Shown: in pieces, positions 37,823-49,679 of the stretch | Position numbering within the stretch: position 1 is the stretch's first letter | Layout of the letters: every line of letters starts with the position of its first letter | DNA from: Dactylellina haptotyla | Lineage: Eukaryota; Ascomycota; Orbiliomycetes; Orbiliales; Orbiliaceae | DNA: 64,000 nucleotides | Direction of reading: 5' to 3' | Assembly (NCBI GenBank): GCA_031310005.1 | Contig: CM062383.1 | Span: 868,001-932,000, forward strand | Made by a program: the position numbers and the translations under genes | Notes under the pieces: generated by a model | Told to the model about the DNA's origin: nothing | Databases searched by the model: none | The model's input: the letters and a program-made list of their open reading frames with translations, nothing else

Positions 37823-38722
37823 CTATCTCCCGCAAACTTTTCCAACCAATTCCCGCAACCTCGCCGCACCGCCGTCGGGATCATCCCACATCTCGCCGTC
37901 ATCGTATTCTTTAAAGCATCTTGCGACCTTGATGACATCTCGCTGTGAGGAGCCATCGATCCACACGCGGCCGTTCTTGCCCACGATCATCTCGAAGGGG
38001 ACCTTGGATGCCACGGCGGATAGGAGGGGCTTGCCGAGGGTATCCTCTGCAATAAGGATTTTGGTCATAGCCTGAGAAATTGTGAGGATGTAGGGTGTGA
38101 CTTCGTTTCTGTTGGCTATCGCCGCGGTCCCCGAGGACGCGGCAGCCGAGGTGTCCTTTTTAGCAGAGGAGGAAGACTTGGAGGAGGCGTTTGCGGTGTT
38201 CTTTTGAGAGACGACCTCGCCATATTCTGGGCCTGGGACGGAGAGTTCCACGGCCTCTAAGTGTTTGTGCACGACGGCGACACGGGCGTATATTGTGGAG
38301 CCGTGGGGCAGGTTTGGGCGCGACTTGCGGGCTGCAGCTGTGGTACCCGCGTTGTTGATGATGTAGTTTTCGAAGGGGATGATGGCCGGTGCGGTGTAAG
38401 GTGTCAATTGGACGATGAATTGCTCTGCTGTGACGCGGAGGAGGGTAACGAGGACTGGGTCATTGGGGGAGGGGTGGTAGTGACGCGGGGTGGACGTTAT
38501 CGAAGCCGCGGGCTTCTTGACAGAGGATGTGACGTGAAGAGTGCCGAAGCGATATGGGAGGATGGGGGTGATGGGGGTGGAGGGGGAGAGGGCGAGGCCC
38601 TGCCCTAGGCGAAGAGTTCGCGGCTTTGTGTCTTCTGAGGAAGGCTCAGGATTTAGGAGGGGATTTAATTGTGGGAGAGGGTCCCCAGGGAGGATGACCT
38701 CCAGGCCGTCTTGGGACGACAT
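37823..38722 (-). CDS. RRP40: Exosome complex subunit Rrp40
   Basis: Single exon, 299 aa. The N-terminus has the VILPGDPL motif. A central S1-like part includes VTAEQFIVQLTPYTAPAIIPFENYI and GSTIYARVAVVHKHLEAVELSV, and a C-terminal KH-like part carries the GKNGRVWI signature (about 248-255). This is the domain order of the exosome cap subunit Rrp40 (EXOSC3), which helps guide RNA into the 3'-5' RNA exosome in nucleus and cytoplasm. A Ser/Ala/Lys-rich low-complexity insert (about 170-205) between S1 and KH is longer than in yeast and probably a loop. The gene is head-to-head with Sec21, with 958 bp between the starts. Confidence 0.9.
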   Translation of the reverse strand: MSSQDGLEVILPGDPLPQLNPLLNPEPSSEDTKPRTLRLGQGLALSPSTPITPILPYRFGTLHVTSSVKKPAASITSTPRHYHPSPNDPVLVTLLRVTAEQFIVQLTPYTAPAIIPFENYIINNAGTTAAARKSRPNLPHGSTIYARVAVVHKHLEAVELSVPGPEYGEVVSQKNTANASSKSSSSAKKDTSAAASSGTAAIANRNEVTPYILTISQAMTKILIAEDTLGKPLLSAVASKVPFEMIVGKNGRVWIDGSSQRDVIKVARCFKEYDDGEMWDDPDGGAARLRELVGKVCGR

Positions 38723-39680
38723 GATATGATTCTCTGAAGTCTTTATCTACAGAGAGTGGAAAAATATGTTCTCTGGAATTGTTCCTCTTGAATCGAGGAT
38801 TTCTCGTGAGGCTATAATATCATTATTCGTGTAAGTCTGTGATTTCATACTGTCAAGGTCGTCAGCGATATATTCCAAAAATCATAAGAACTTTTTGCAG
38901 AATATGAATAACAGCGACACATCCAATGAAGAGTACACGAATAAGCAGTGTATAATATTCATTGGACAGGTAAAGAGAGAGATATCAGATAAAGACCATC
39001 ACCGCGAAGTGAGGCCGTAAAAGCTAAGTCAGCAGATTTGGGAGTACAAGTCCTGCTAAGACTGGTGCCAGCTTGAAGTTTCATCATCGAAGAGTTTGCA
39101 AGACAGATACGGGTAAGAATTTTAACAAGAGAAGGGGATGGCTTACCAATTGCTGGCCAGCAGCGTCAGTGGAGATGTCAGTTGTGAGGTTGAGGAAGAA
39201 GAGATTTTGGAAGAGGAAGGTTGGCGTTGAAGATTTTGTATGGCGAGATTACATAAGCATGCACCCGCCACAGCCAGGATGGGGCTGGTGCAGTGGCGCA
39301 GGCTGTCGTTTAAGGAACACATTTCAACATGGCCCAAAGCTGCTGCTGTGAGACGGACGACGGCCAGACGAACGAACAGGCATAACCTCCCCGACTCACT
39401 CCCCGTCACGACTCCGCTAACCACCATCCCGTCCCGCGTCTCTCCTCCAATCCAATTGGCCTCGCCACCAGGTCTAGCAATCCGACGCCTTTCAGAAGCC
39501 CTGTGAACTGGGCAGTAGCTGTGGTGCGTAGCTGCGGGTTTCCTGAGTTGCGAAAAAGGAGCTTGTTGAGCTGGCACTGACATTGTGGTAACGACATCCG
39601 GACAGATCGATACACGCAATTGAAACACCGAGCAAGAGTCTGAGGCTGGCCAGCTAAAGCTAGTCGCACGATATCAAACG
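38723..39680. promoter_or_regulatory. Divergent promoter region, rrp40 / sec21
   Basis: 958 bp between two divergently transcribed housekeeping genes, so both promoters should be here. No TATA box is obvious at either side. Frames inside (for example 39143-39628, -) overlap on both strands and look spurious. Confidence 0.5.
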
Positions 39681-42600
39681 ATGAGCTACTCGAAGAAGGA
39701 TGAAGATGGCGACCAGACCATCTTCAAGGTCGACCGCACAACGGTGTTTCAGGAGGGTATGGCGCACATATACACGTCCCCCGCAGCCGTGATTCTATCA
39801 CGAATCGCCTTAAATCGCGGCTCGCTAATCTCTGATTGTTCTTACAGCTCGTATATTCAATACTTCGCCCATATCGCCCCGAAAATGCCGTATCCAGTTG
39901 ACCAAAATTACCTACCTCCTCCATACCGGAGAACGCTTCCCAACAGCTGAAGCTACCACGCTGTTTTTCGGGATCACAAAGCTGTTCCAGCACCGCGATC
40001 CTTCGTTACGACAGATGGTATACCTCGTCATTAAAGAACTGGCGAGTACAGCAGAGGACGTTATCATGGTTACCAGCTCTATCATGAAGGATACCGCTGT
40101 TGGAAGTGATGTCGTGTACAGGCCGAATGCTATCAGGGCGCTATGCAGAATTATCGATGTAAGCATAAGCGTGTTAAACTTTCCTATCAGTTTCGCGAAT
40201 TTGCGGCTCACTAATATTCTTGGAATAGGCTACAAACGTTCAAGCCATAGAACGTCTTATTAAAACAGCGATTGTTGATAAGACCCCTTCGGTCTCATCC
40301 GCGGCCCTTGTTTCGTCCTATCATCTCCTACCTATCGCCAAAGAAGTTGTCCGAAGATGGGCCAACGAGACTCAAGAGGCTGTCTTATCTAATAAGTCCG
40401 GTGGTGGATTCTTGGGACTCGGCTCGTCGGCTTCTTCGATCGGGCCTCCAACTGGCTTCATGACACAGTACCACGCCATCGGTCTTCTCTACCAAATGCG
40501 TTCTCATGATAGAATGTCACTAGTCAAGATGGTCCAGCAGTTCGGCTCGCAAAACGCCAGCGCGATCAAGAGCCCTGCTGCTACGATGATGTTGGTCCGG
40601 TTGGCAGGAAAGATTGCTGTTGAAGATCCAAATCTCAGAAAACCAATGGCCCAGCTTCTCGAAGGCTGGTTAAGACACAAGAGCGAAATGGTCAACTTTG
40701 AAGCTGCTAAAGTCATCTGCGAGCTTCCAGATCTTACTGATGCGGAGATTGCTCCAGCGGTTCACGTTCTCCAGCTCTTCTTGACCTCTCCGCGAGCCGT
40801 TACCAAATTTGCTGCTATCAGAATATTACACCACATCGCTTCCTTCAAGCCGAATACTCTCCAGCACTGCAACATGGACATCGAAACTCTCATCTCCAAC
40901 TCTAATAGGTCCATTGCCACTTTCGCCATCACTACTCTCCTGAAGACCGGAAATGAGGCCAGCGTGGACCGACTCATGAAGCAAATCTCAGGGTTCATGG
41001 CCGATATCACCGACGAGTTCAAGATCACTATTGTTGAGGCTATCCGAACTTTGTGCTTGAAATTCCCAAGCAAGCAGGCTGGTATGCTTGCATTCCTTAG
41101 TGGAATACTCAGAGACGAGGGCGGCTATGAGTTCAAGAGAAGTGTCGTTGAGAGCATGTTTGATCTCATCAAGTTTGTTCCAGACAGCAAAGAAGAGGGT
41201 AAGTTTCTCTTTACTTCTAACTTTGATGAAGTCGATCTAACATAACCATAGCTCTTGCACACCTCTGCGAGTTCATCGAGGACTGCGAGTTTACTAAACT
41301 TGCTGTTCGTGTCTTGCATCTTCTCGGACAGGAGGGTCCAAAGACCTCTCAACCGACCAAGTACATCCGATATATCTACAATCGGGTTGTGCTTGAGAAC
41401 GCCGTTGTCCGAGCTGCTGCTGTCACTGCCCTCGCCAAGTTTGGAGTTGGACAGAAAGATGAGGAGGTTAAGAGGAGCGTTGTTGTCCTTCTTACCCGAT
41501 GCCTTGACGACCCAGATGATGAAGTCCGAGACCGAGCCGCTTTAAACCTTAAGTTGGTTACTGGTGCTAGTGAATACGGAGCCAAGTTTATCCAAAATGG
41601 TAAGGGTTAATTTATCACAGCTTCAAGAGTATTATGTTAACAACATCCGCAGACTCGGTCTTCTCACTACCCATCTTTGAACACCAGCTCGTCATGTACG
41701 TCACTGGTGACCAGGCTACTTTCTCCAAGCCTTTCGACATTGCTAGCATCCCCGTTGTCACCCGCGCCGAGGCAGACGCAGAAGACAAGTCCAAGAAGAT
41801 GCGCCCAGCATCCGACCTTCCTACCCTCAAAGCCCCCACAATCTCTACTCCAGGTGCTCGTCCATCGGCTGCTCCAATTTCGGAGGCTGCTGTCAGTGCG
41901 GCTGCTGCTTCTCAACAATACGCTGCTACCCTCTCCGCTGTTCCGGAAATCAAGGCTCTCGGCCAACTCCTCAAGTCGAGCAGAGTGGTCGAGCTTACCG
42001 AAGCCGAAATGGAATACGTCGTTACCTCCGTCAAGCACGTCTTCAAAGAATACATTGTCTTGCAGTTTGATGTCAAGAATACCTTACCCGAGTCTGTTCT
42101 TGAGAATGTCACCGTTCAGTGCAGTCCATCAGAGGATGACGAGGAGAATACTCTTGTGGAAGAGTTCTATGTTCCCGCACCAAAGATTACTGTTGACAAC
42201 CCCGGAACTATCTACGTCGCCTTCAAGAGGCCACAGTCCGAAGAAGGTCCTGGATATACCATCACCACCTTCAACAACGTTCTCAAATTTACCACCAAGG
42301 AAATTGACCCGTCTACCGGCGAGGTCGAAGACGGTGGATACGAAGATGAGTATGAGGTTGAGGATTTGGAACTGACTGGTGGAGACTATGTTGTTCCTGC
42401 ATTCTGCGGCAACTTTGGTGCTGTCTGGGAGCAAGTTGGTACTGCTGGTGAGGAAGTCACAGAAACCTACGGATTACCACAGGAGACCGTCAAGACCCTT
42501 GAAGGTATGTTTAATGCCTTTGATGCCATTACTACAATTCATAACATCCGAATGCTAATTACGATTTTTCTTCTAGATGCTTGCAACCTCCTCGTGTCGG

Positions 42601-42809
42601 CGCTATCTCTCCAGCCAATGGAAGGTACCGACGTGCCCATGTCCACATCTTCTCATGCTCTCAAACTCTTCGGCAAGACTATCTCTGGTGGAAAGGTTAT
42701 CGCTATGGTCAAGATGGTATACTCGTCTAAGAGCGGTGTTACTGTAAAGATTACTGTTAGAAGCGAGGAATCTGGTGTCGGACAGTTGGTTGTTAGTGCT
42801 GTTGCGTAA
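39681..42809 (+). CDS. SEC21: Coatomer subunit gamma (COPI)
   Basis: Six exons: 39681-39756, 39848-40158, 40229-41198, 41252-41599, 41653-42504 and 42577-42809, giving 929 aa, close to the family length. All five introns (53-91 nt) have GTAWGN donors and AG acceptors. The first two thirds are an alpha-solenoid adaptin trunk (for example [41 protein letters not shown]). A short Ala/Pro-rich hinge (about residues 600-640) leads to the appendage, including [13 protein letters not shown] and the platform part ending QLVVSAVA. It is a core subunit of the COPI coat that drives Golgi-to-ER and intra-Golgi transport. Start codon in good context (AAACGATGAG). Identity very secure. Confidence 0.96.
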
Positions 42810-45665
42810 ACGGAGAAGATGTTGATTTAAAAAAGCTTCTTTCTGTTACAAAATTTATCTTCTTCCTTTTCATCCTTGTAACTAAGCCTGACCTAGGGGT
42901 TAAGTAATTTTTGTGGTTCTTGTCATCTACATTTTACCCCTTCTTTTTTAAAGGTTTCTCTCCCTCTCTCTCTATTTTGAACCTGCGATGTGTATGTATA
43001 CGTGAGCTATGAAAACGAAGGAAAAAGAAAATTGAAGTATTCAGGTTGATGTGAATGAGCGGATGGCCTGTATCGAAGAGCTGTTTATAAGCAGCGTGTG
43101 CATGTGCTTGTACCTAGTGACGAGGAAGCAAGCTATTGGCGTTGCTCGCACCCGTACGCGGAAAGATTATCGAAGCATTTATCACTATCCAGACCTAGAC
43201 ATCAATATCCGATCATAGAATGTGAGAAATATTGAATCTTCGTAACAATTACATCGTATCCCGTTTCATTTGGCCGCCACTTGATTCTCCAACTGTGATG
43301 AGAATACAGTCTCGTAATTAAGTAGAATGAATTCGGGACTACCATCCTATTCCGACCAACGGCTGCGCAGAATCTCTGAACCGCAGTTCCTAACAGTATA
43401 ACAATAGCCACGACTGAGAATCTCAACAGTCATCACAACTATACCGCAACTTCCGGCCCCCCTTGAGTCGTCGAAATAAATTAACATTGCGGGAGGGCGC
43501 TTCAAAGTTCCCGTAACGTAGAAACAAACGCAATCGATATGTTAAAAGCTTCTTCACTGGGTTTTATGAGCCTATCAAATACCTAAGTAGCTTCATACGC
43601 ATGTATTCTAAGGTTACTTATTACTAATTCACGATGAACGCTGCTGGTCTGCTATATAGCTATATATATTTACCCGTCCACAAGCAATGCGCAGTTGTTA
43701 GCGCAACCCTAAAATGCATCCGCGTGTAGGGTTGACTTTTAAAGCGCCTCCGAAGACTATAGTTTTTCACAGCGCACTCAAATTCGTATCAGAATGAATG
43801 GGTCTCCAGCGGGTGGACTTGGAGGCTGGGAACAAGACCAGCCACTGTCTCGTATCTTTAGAAACCTGCATGTGTTGGCATGTTGCATAATCCCGTGTTG
43901 TTTGCTCCCAAACTCCAAGACCCAGCGGCCGCCAGGTCTGCATGATCAATTAATGCAATTGAGATACTCAAGGATATAGACGGTGCCGGGACGCCGGCGA
44001 TAGCTGGGATTCTCAAGGGATCGAGATTTAATTTTGATTGGGTCTCTGGGATTGTAAAATCGGCCATCTACGACGAGGGCTTCGGAGGCAATCGATGCGA
44101 TTAAGGTCGAACGGAACTTGAGAAATAATGTTACCCAATCGATCAGGGGTGAATAGGGCATGAGGAGACCTGGCTGAGCCAAGATCCTGGGCGACATACT
44201 CTCGAGCTTCCAGAAAGCTCAAATTGACGCGATCGAATTGTGTTCAGGCTGGCAAATACCATTGGCAGGTCGGACAATTGCTCCGTCTTACCGGAGGCGT
44301 GGTGGCATTGCAAGAGCCTAGGACTGCTATGCCTATGTTGGTTACGCAGAGAATCCTTGATAATTACGATGGAACATTGATGCACATTTCTTTTAGGTTC
44401 CTGGATGCTTGTCCACCGGAAAAATGCAGAGCTGCAAGTTCACAGGCGGAAACCACTCACAGAACGCGCTAATGATTAGCCCGGGCGGCCAGCTTTCGTC
44501 ACGACTGCTGGTATCGACGGAGCGGCTTCAGAACCACGGATTCTTTCGAATTTTGAACGCAAGCCTAACGTATCCGCACGTCTTGGGGTTTCAAAAAAAC
44601 TTGCTATCCTATCGTTTGACCTCGGCCGTAAGCCTCAAAGGACTGAGCGCAGAGAGATTGTATATTACGAGTCACGTTGTGCATAACGCTCAAGCATCTC
44701 TCGGCGCTGTTTTGTGGTTGGATCGACTTTGGTTCAAGGCCTGAGCGCCGCAGCAAAACCGCGCTTTGATGGTGAGAATTTGAACGAATTGACAAATGAT
44801 GGACGAGTCAAGAGGTCAATCACCGCTACCAAGCTTGCAAGAAGACAGAGGAGTTTGCCTGTGCTTGTGCTGTGCCTTCTCAGACCGCATGCACGGTTCA
44901 AAGGTTGAATCGAGCAAAAACAATAATAATGCGGTGGAGGGTGTGCGCAGCATGGTATTTACGGTCGGCAAGGTTGTTCGTGCGTGTCCGGATTAACCCA
45001 CGCCGTCTTGGAATCAATTCACCTTCGAGAACATGCAAACGAAAGTCCAAGATTTTAGCCCAACACAAATGCGTAGAAGGATGCATGCGTGCGAACTCGC
45101 TGTGGTTGATAACGCGGTGATAACTGGAGCGACTTCCCCAGATTTCTTTGCCCGCCACTTTAAATCGGCTGAGTTTTGCGGGCAGCGGGGTGGCCCCGTC
45201 ATACGAAACAAGTCTTATTAAGAGAGATATTAAGGTTGCTCGTCATCTACGAACTCTTCCAGGAACCGTGGGGAGGAATTGCCCTGAAACCCTGCTTCGC
45301 AGGAACACTTCCCAATCTAATTCGCTGGGCGGATACCCCTAGCCGGACTGACTGCATCCGTCCAAAAACCCGGCCCTCCACCTTTCGGGTCAATCGACCC
45401 ACAATACCTCCGGATGGTTCACCTTATTAGGTTTGAGTCTGTGATGGAATAACTTGATGAAAGTCTGAGTGCGCTTAGATACTTCGACACTGTCTCTGGC
45501 CCTTCCAGGGAACATCACTAGTGCAGCCAAGAGACAAATGAACAAGGTTAAAGAGAAAACCGAGCAAGCCGACAGGCGATGCAGACTGTTTCGCTGGGAT
45601 GCGTTATACGATCCCTACCATGATGATCAACGGGTTTATTCGTCCGGGGGGGTTAGCAGGTCGAG
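42810..45665. other. 2.9 kb intergenic region
   Basis: Holds the sec21 3' UTR, then mixed-composition DNA with many frames of 60-110 codons on both strands, none recognised. The last few hundred bases form the mannanase promoter, with motifs of the CreA type (SYGGRG) at 45185, 45268 and 45644. That motif is short and common, so carbon repression is only a suggestion. Confidence 0.45.
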
Positions 45666-45673
45666 TATTTATA
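45666..45673 (+). promoter_or_regulatory. TATA-like box of mannanase gene
   Basis: TATTTATA lies 103 bp before the ATG at 45769 and is followed by a CT-rich stretch (CTTCCCTCCCTC), a common fungal start-site arrangement. Confidence 0.45.
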
Positions 45674-45768
45674 TTCGCGCTTCCCTCCCTCTGGCATCCC
45701 TCTACCCCTAAGGATCACCTTCTGGAAGTCCCTGATACATTCTTTATTGCCGATCAACCGCTTTAATC

Positions 45769-47130
45769 ATGTATGTCAAGCAAGCTGTTCTGATAGCGGC
45801 AGCAGCCTCTATGGTTGCTGCCAATCCGGTGCCGGCGCATACCCCTCCTGGAAAGAAGAGGGACTTCCCATACGCCAATGGAAACAAATTTGGCTTGAAC
45901 GGTCTCGACTTCTACTTCGCAGGATCGAACGCCTACTACCTTCCATTCAGCAACGTAAGTTTCTTTAGTGCGTCTCTTATATTTTGGAATCCACGCTTAC
46001 CAATTGGTTATAGAACTATGCCGATAACCTTGCTGGTCTGACGGCTGCCCGAAAGGTTGGTCTCAAGGTTATGAGGACATGGTGCTTCAACGACCGAAAT
46101 GCCACCTTTGACCCGAACGGTCTTCCAAAGTACTACCCCGACTCCACCGGCACTTGGTTCACCGAGTGGAACAACGGCGCCGTCACCATCAACACCGGAG
46201 CCGACGGTCTCCAGAAGTTGGACGCCGTTGTCAAGGCCGCCGAGGATGCCGACATGAAGTTGGTCATGACGCTCACCAACAACTGGGCCGACTACGGTGG
46301 TATGGACATGTACACCATCAACTTGGGGTACAAGTACCACGATGATGTAAGAATTATAGTCATTTGCTTCACCGGCGCATATTAGAATTATGCTAACTCC
46401 TTAATAGTTCTATACCAAGCCTGAAATCATCTCGAAGTTCAAGGACTACATCAAGGTCGTTGTTCAGAGATACAAGAACTCGAAGGCCATCTTCTCGTGG
46501 CAATTGGGTAACGAGCCCCGCTGTGGAGCCGACGGAACCCGAAATCTCCCAAGATCTCCGGACTGCAATGTTGCAACCATCCACGCTTGGGTCCTCGATA
46601 TCTCCGCCTATATCAAGTCTCTCGACCCCGACCACATGGTCTCTGTCGGCTCTGAGGGTGCTTTCAACCACCCTTCGGATCCTGATTGGGCATACAACGG
46701 TGCCGATGGTACCGACTTTGAAGGTGAACTTGCCGCACCAAACGTTGACTACGGAACCTTCCATCTGTACCCAGATTGGTGGAGCAAGACCCCAGCATGG
46801 GGAACCCAGTGGATCAAGGACCACGCCGCCGCCGGCCGCGCCGCGAACAAGCCAGTCGTTTTCGAAGAATACGGATGGCTCACCCCAGATAAGCGCCTAG
46901 AGTACCTCGGCCAAGTTTCCCCATACACCCGTCTCGAAGTTATCAAGGAGTGGCAAGAAACCTCTATTGCTGAGCTTGTAGCTGGAGACCAATACTGGCA
47001 ATTCGGATGGTACGGATGGAGCTACGGACCTAACTATAACGACGGTTTCACAATCTACTTGAACGATACTGAGGCCGGCGAGCTTGTCAACAAGCACGCA
47101 CGACATGTCAGCGCTCTTAACCACAAATAA
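45769..47130 (+). CDS. Secreted endo-1,4-beta-mannanase (GH5, subfamily 7 type)
   Basis: Exons 45769-45954, 46014-46346 and 46408-47130 encode 413 aa. Introns are 59 and 61 nt. A signal peptide is clear (about 1-18, cleaved near AANP), with a possible KKR processing site at 29-31. The catalytic (beta/alpha)8 domain begins at FGLNGLDFYFAGSNAYYL. Seen: VMRTWCFND, the acid/base Glu209 in WQLGNEPRC, HLYPDWW, and the nucleophile Glu327 in VFEEYGW. These fit fungal GH5_7 mannanases that cut beta-mannan chains in plant hemicellulose outside the cell. There is no cellulose-binding module or linker; the protein ends soon after the catalytic domain. Identity secure to family; substrate preference (mannan versus glucomannan) not visible. 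Confidence 0.93.
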
Positions 47131-48212
47131 ATGGTGGCCTCGAGGTGTGCGCGTGATGGAGGATCGAGCTTGGCTGTATGATAATATAATAGCTGCGAGC
47201 TATGGTTGCGCTATCTACCAATACCTTGTATTATATAGGAAAACTTATAGGCTCTTTTAATACCAGCGAAATTCAAACCCTGTAAACCACTCTTCTCTCC
47301 TTAACACTTAGATCTGATTGCGTCTATTTTACTGTGCCGCGATGCCTGCCTTGCCGGCTGTGAATTATCTATCCCCTTGGTGGCCAAGACAACCGCAGCG
47401 TCATGCCCAAACTGTTTGTCTGTTCCAAAAATGGTAACACGACAGGCGGCGTTGGTGCATCCTCTGCCGCATTCGATAATGCAACAGCTTCAACACGGCG
47501 CTGTCGATTCTACCCGCGGTGGCAAGGCAAAATTAACTGGAAACCTCACAGCAGCTATACTAATTTCAAATTCGTAACGCCGCATCATGATCTCCCAATG
47601 AACGGGACAGCACCCGTATCTATTAATCTCCTTTCGCCGAAAATCGGCGGGTCAGGTGGCCACAGCGAGAGGCATGTCTCGCTGAAGTTGTGCCTACGTC
47701 ATGTGGAGCGTACACAGAACACCTGCCAACGACACGCAACACAAAGCTGTTCTCATGAGTACCTCGACCTCCCTGCTCCTTATAATCCCAACGGTCCGGT
47801 TGGATCGGCTGGATAGGAAATGTGAAAAGATCAAAATCGAAAAAAAGAAGGGTCCTCTCGCTAGACTGATCTGCTGTCTTATAATCTTCGAATTCGGTCT
47901 CTCTCGAGCTTATATAACCTCTCCTCTCCGTTAATCTGGGCGACCTTTTTCCTTTTCAGCATAGAGTTCCGAACCGAACCGAAAACCGGCGGCCAATTTA
48001 CAGATCTGGCGGTTAATTCTAAACGTCAATAACGGTTGAACTGGGAAACCTCATCGAAAGATAAACATCTTTCTCGGGCGTATCTAACGGCTCTACGCAT
48101 ATGTGAAACTCTGCGAGTTCTCTGTTTCTCCCTCCCCGGCGGCACCCTTCCCTTCTCACGACCTTAACGACTCAACCGGCTAAAACCTGTCAACACATTT
48201 CTGCCTTGCACA
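47131..48212. other. Intergenic region with F-box gene promoter
   Basis: Mannanase 3' UTR followed by the promoter of the F-box gene. TATATAA at 47911-47917 lies 296 bp before the ATG and could be its TATA box, implying a leader of about 260 nt. The 137-codon frame at 47403-47816 has no recognisable content. Confidence 0.5.
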
Positions 48213-49226
48213 ATGGCCGCCACAAAAGTTGTACTCCTCAACCGCCTCGCTGCTGATATACAGCGCGAACGGCACAGCGAGTACCAAGCCTCGCAAACTC
48301 ATGCACGACCCCAAGCTCGAGACTCCAATACCAATGGCAATCCTGAAAAGGGTGGTCAGAAATACGAGTCCAACATGCGAAGACTATATAAATATTTCAC
48401 AGAATGGAAAACTCAATCGGGTTCCTCTTCCCCGCAACAACCACCACCTTTCTCAATCTTCTCCGGAAAGATTAGAACTTTAGTCAAGAGGACAAAATCG
48501 ACAGACAGCGTCGTTTCCGTCAATAACGAAAAGGGCAAAATGGGCGTCGCTCTATCTACAGAAGAAATCAACACCTCGACCGCGGAAGGGAAAACCCCAT
48601 ATCTACCTCTGGAACTCCAAATTCAGATCCTCAAGAACCTCTCATGGAAGGAGCAAGTTCGTCTCGCTTCTGTCTGTCGCACCTGGCGCTCTGTGGTTAT
48701 CGATTGGGTTGTTCCCCAAAATTTCAGATCGCTCTCCGGAGACACCGTCCTCGGACCATACGTTATCAACCCGCTCCTCGAAGAAGTTCGCTGCGAGCTG
48801 GGTTCCTCTGTTCTCGCCGCCGAGAGCCTCTATACTGGGAATGGAGAGTCAGTGCTTGATCAGCCGCTTTGCTTCCCACCTTCTTCTCATATACTCGTTA
48901 AGATTTCAGATCTCAGAAATGACGGTCTGGAACCTTCAGTTGATGAGACTATTCATGTTTTCTCTACTCGATGCTGCGATAGGTACATTCGCATCCGCGA
49001 TGTGCTGGCGGCTATGGATAAATTTTACAGACAGGTCAACGAAGACCGGGTTATTGGCGATTACAAGAGCTGGAGATCATGGAAATTCCTGCTGGAGACT
49101 AATAGATGGTGGAGAAGAGGATATGTCGGTCTCTGTGGGAAATGGGAATGGAGGGATGGTGGTAGAACGCTTTGTTTCTTTGCTGAGAAAGTCGAAGGCG
49201 CTTGGGAGAATGATTTTAAGAACTGA
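48213..49226 (+). CDS. F-box protein
   Basis: Intronless, 337 aa. Residues 1-125 are hydrophilic and probably disordered, with basic and Ser/Pro/Gln-rich parts. A typical F-box follows at about 129-170: YLPLELQIQILKNLSWKEQ, then VRLASVCRTWRSVV. F-box proteins bind Skp1 and bring substrates to SCF ubiquitin ligases. The C-terminal 165 residues contain no WD40, LRR or Kelch repeats that I can see; they read as a compact fungus-specific domain with a DKFYRQVNED helix and a Trp-rich end (SWRSWKFLLETNRWWRRGY). The substrate is unknown. The ATG follows a CT-rich leader and sits in good context (CACAATGGCC). Confidence 0.82.
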   Translation: MAATKVVLLNRLAADIQRERHSEYQASQTHARPQARDSNTNGNPEKGGQKYESNMRRLYKYFTEWKTQSGSSSPQQPPPFSIFSGKIRTLVKRTKSTDSVVSVNNEKGKMGVALSTEEINTSTAEGKTPYLPLELQIQILKNLSWKEQVRLASVCRTWRSVVIDWVVPQNFRSLSGDTVLGPYVINPLLEEVRCELGSSVLAAESLYTGNGESVLDQPLCFPPSSHILVKISDLRNDGLEPSVDETIHVFSTRCCDRYIRIRDVLAAMDKFYRQVNEDRVIGDYKSWRSWKFLLETNRWWRRGYVGLCGKWEWRDGGRTLCFFAEKVEGAWENDFKN

Positions 49227-49679
49227 TTTAACTTTCTTTGTCTTTGTCTCTTTTGGAAACTGAAACTTGGTTATTCCTTTTACTGATTCCCCTGTTTGTA
49301 CATCGGAGTTCGAGGAACTGGTTTCTGGGGGCGTTCTAAGGCGTTTTACGATGTTATGAGATTTCTTATGGAAATATTATTTTTTCACTTGCATTCTCTT
49401 GAACTTTACTGGGCCTGTTTACGGAACTACATTGGAAAATTTTGTCGGGCATAGGAGTTTGGTGGATTAATATAGTTACATTTTTGCTTCGCTTGAAAAT
49501 TAAAAAATGAAAAATAAAACCTCCACTAGTCAGGAGATATTCACCCTGTTAAGAGTCCCGCGAGAAAATTTCAAGATCAATAAAAACTTCAACTTTGCCG
49601 TTCAGGAAACCCAGATATAGCAGAGAATTTCACACCCAATTCGCCCTAGAGAAGTGTATTCTTGTACGGTATCGCCAGC
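49227..49679. other. Convergent spacer
   Basis: AT-rich spacer between the F-box gene and the next minus-strand gene. Probably both 3' UTRs; nothing else seen. Confidence 0.6.

Noticed and set aside
47403-47816. 137-codon frame between mannanase and F-box genes
   Set aside because: Lies in the likely F-box promoter, no motif and poor composition.
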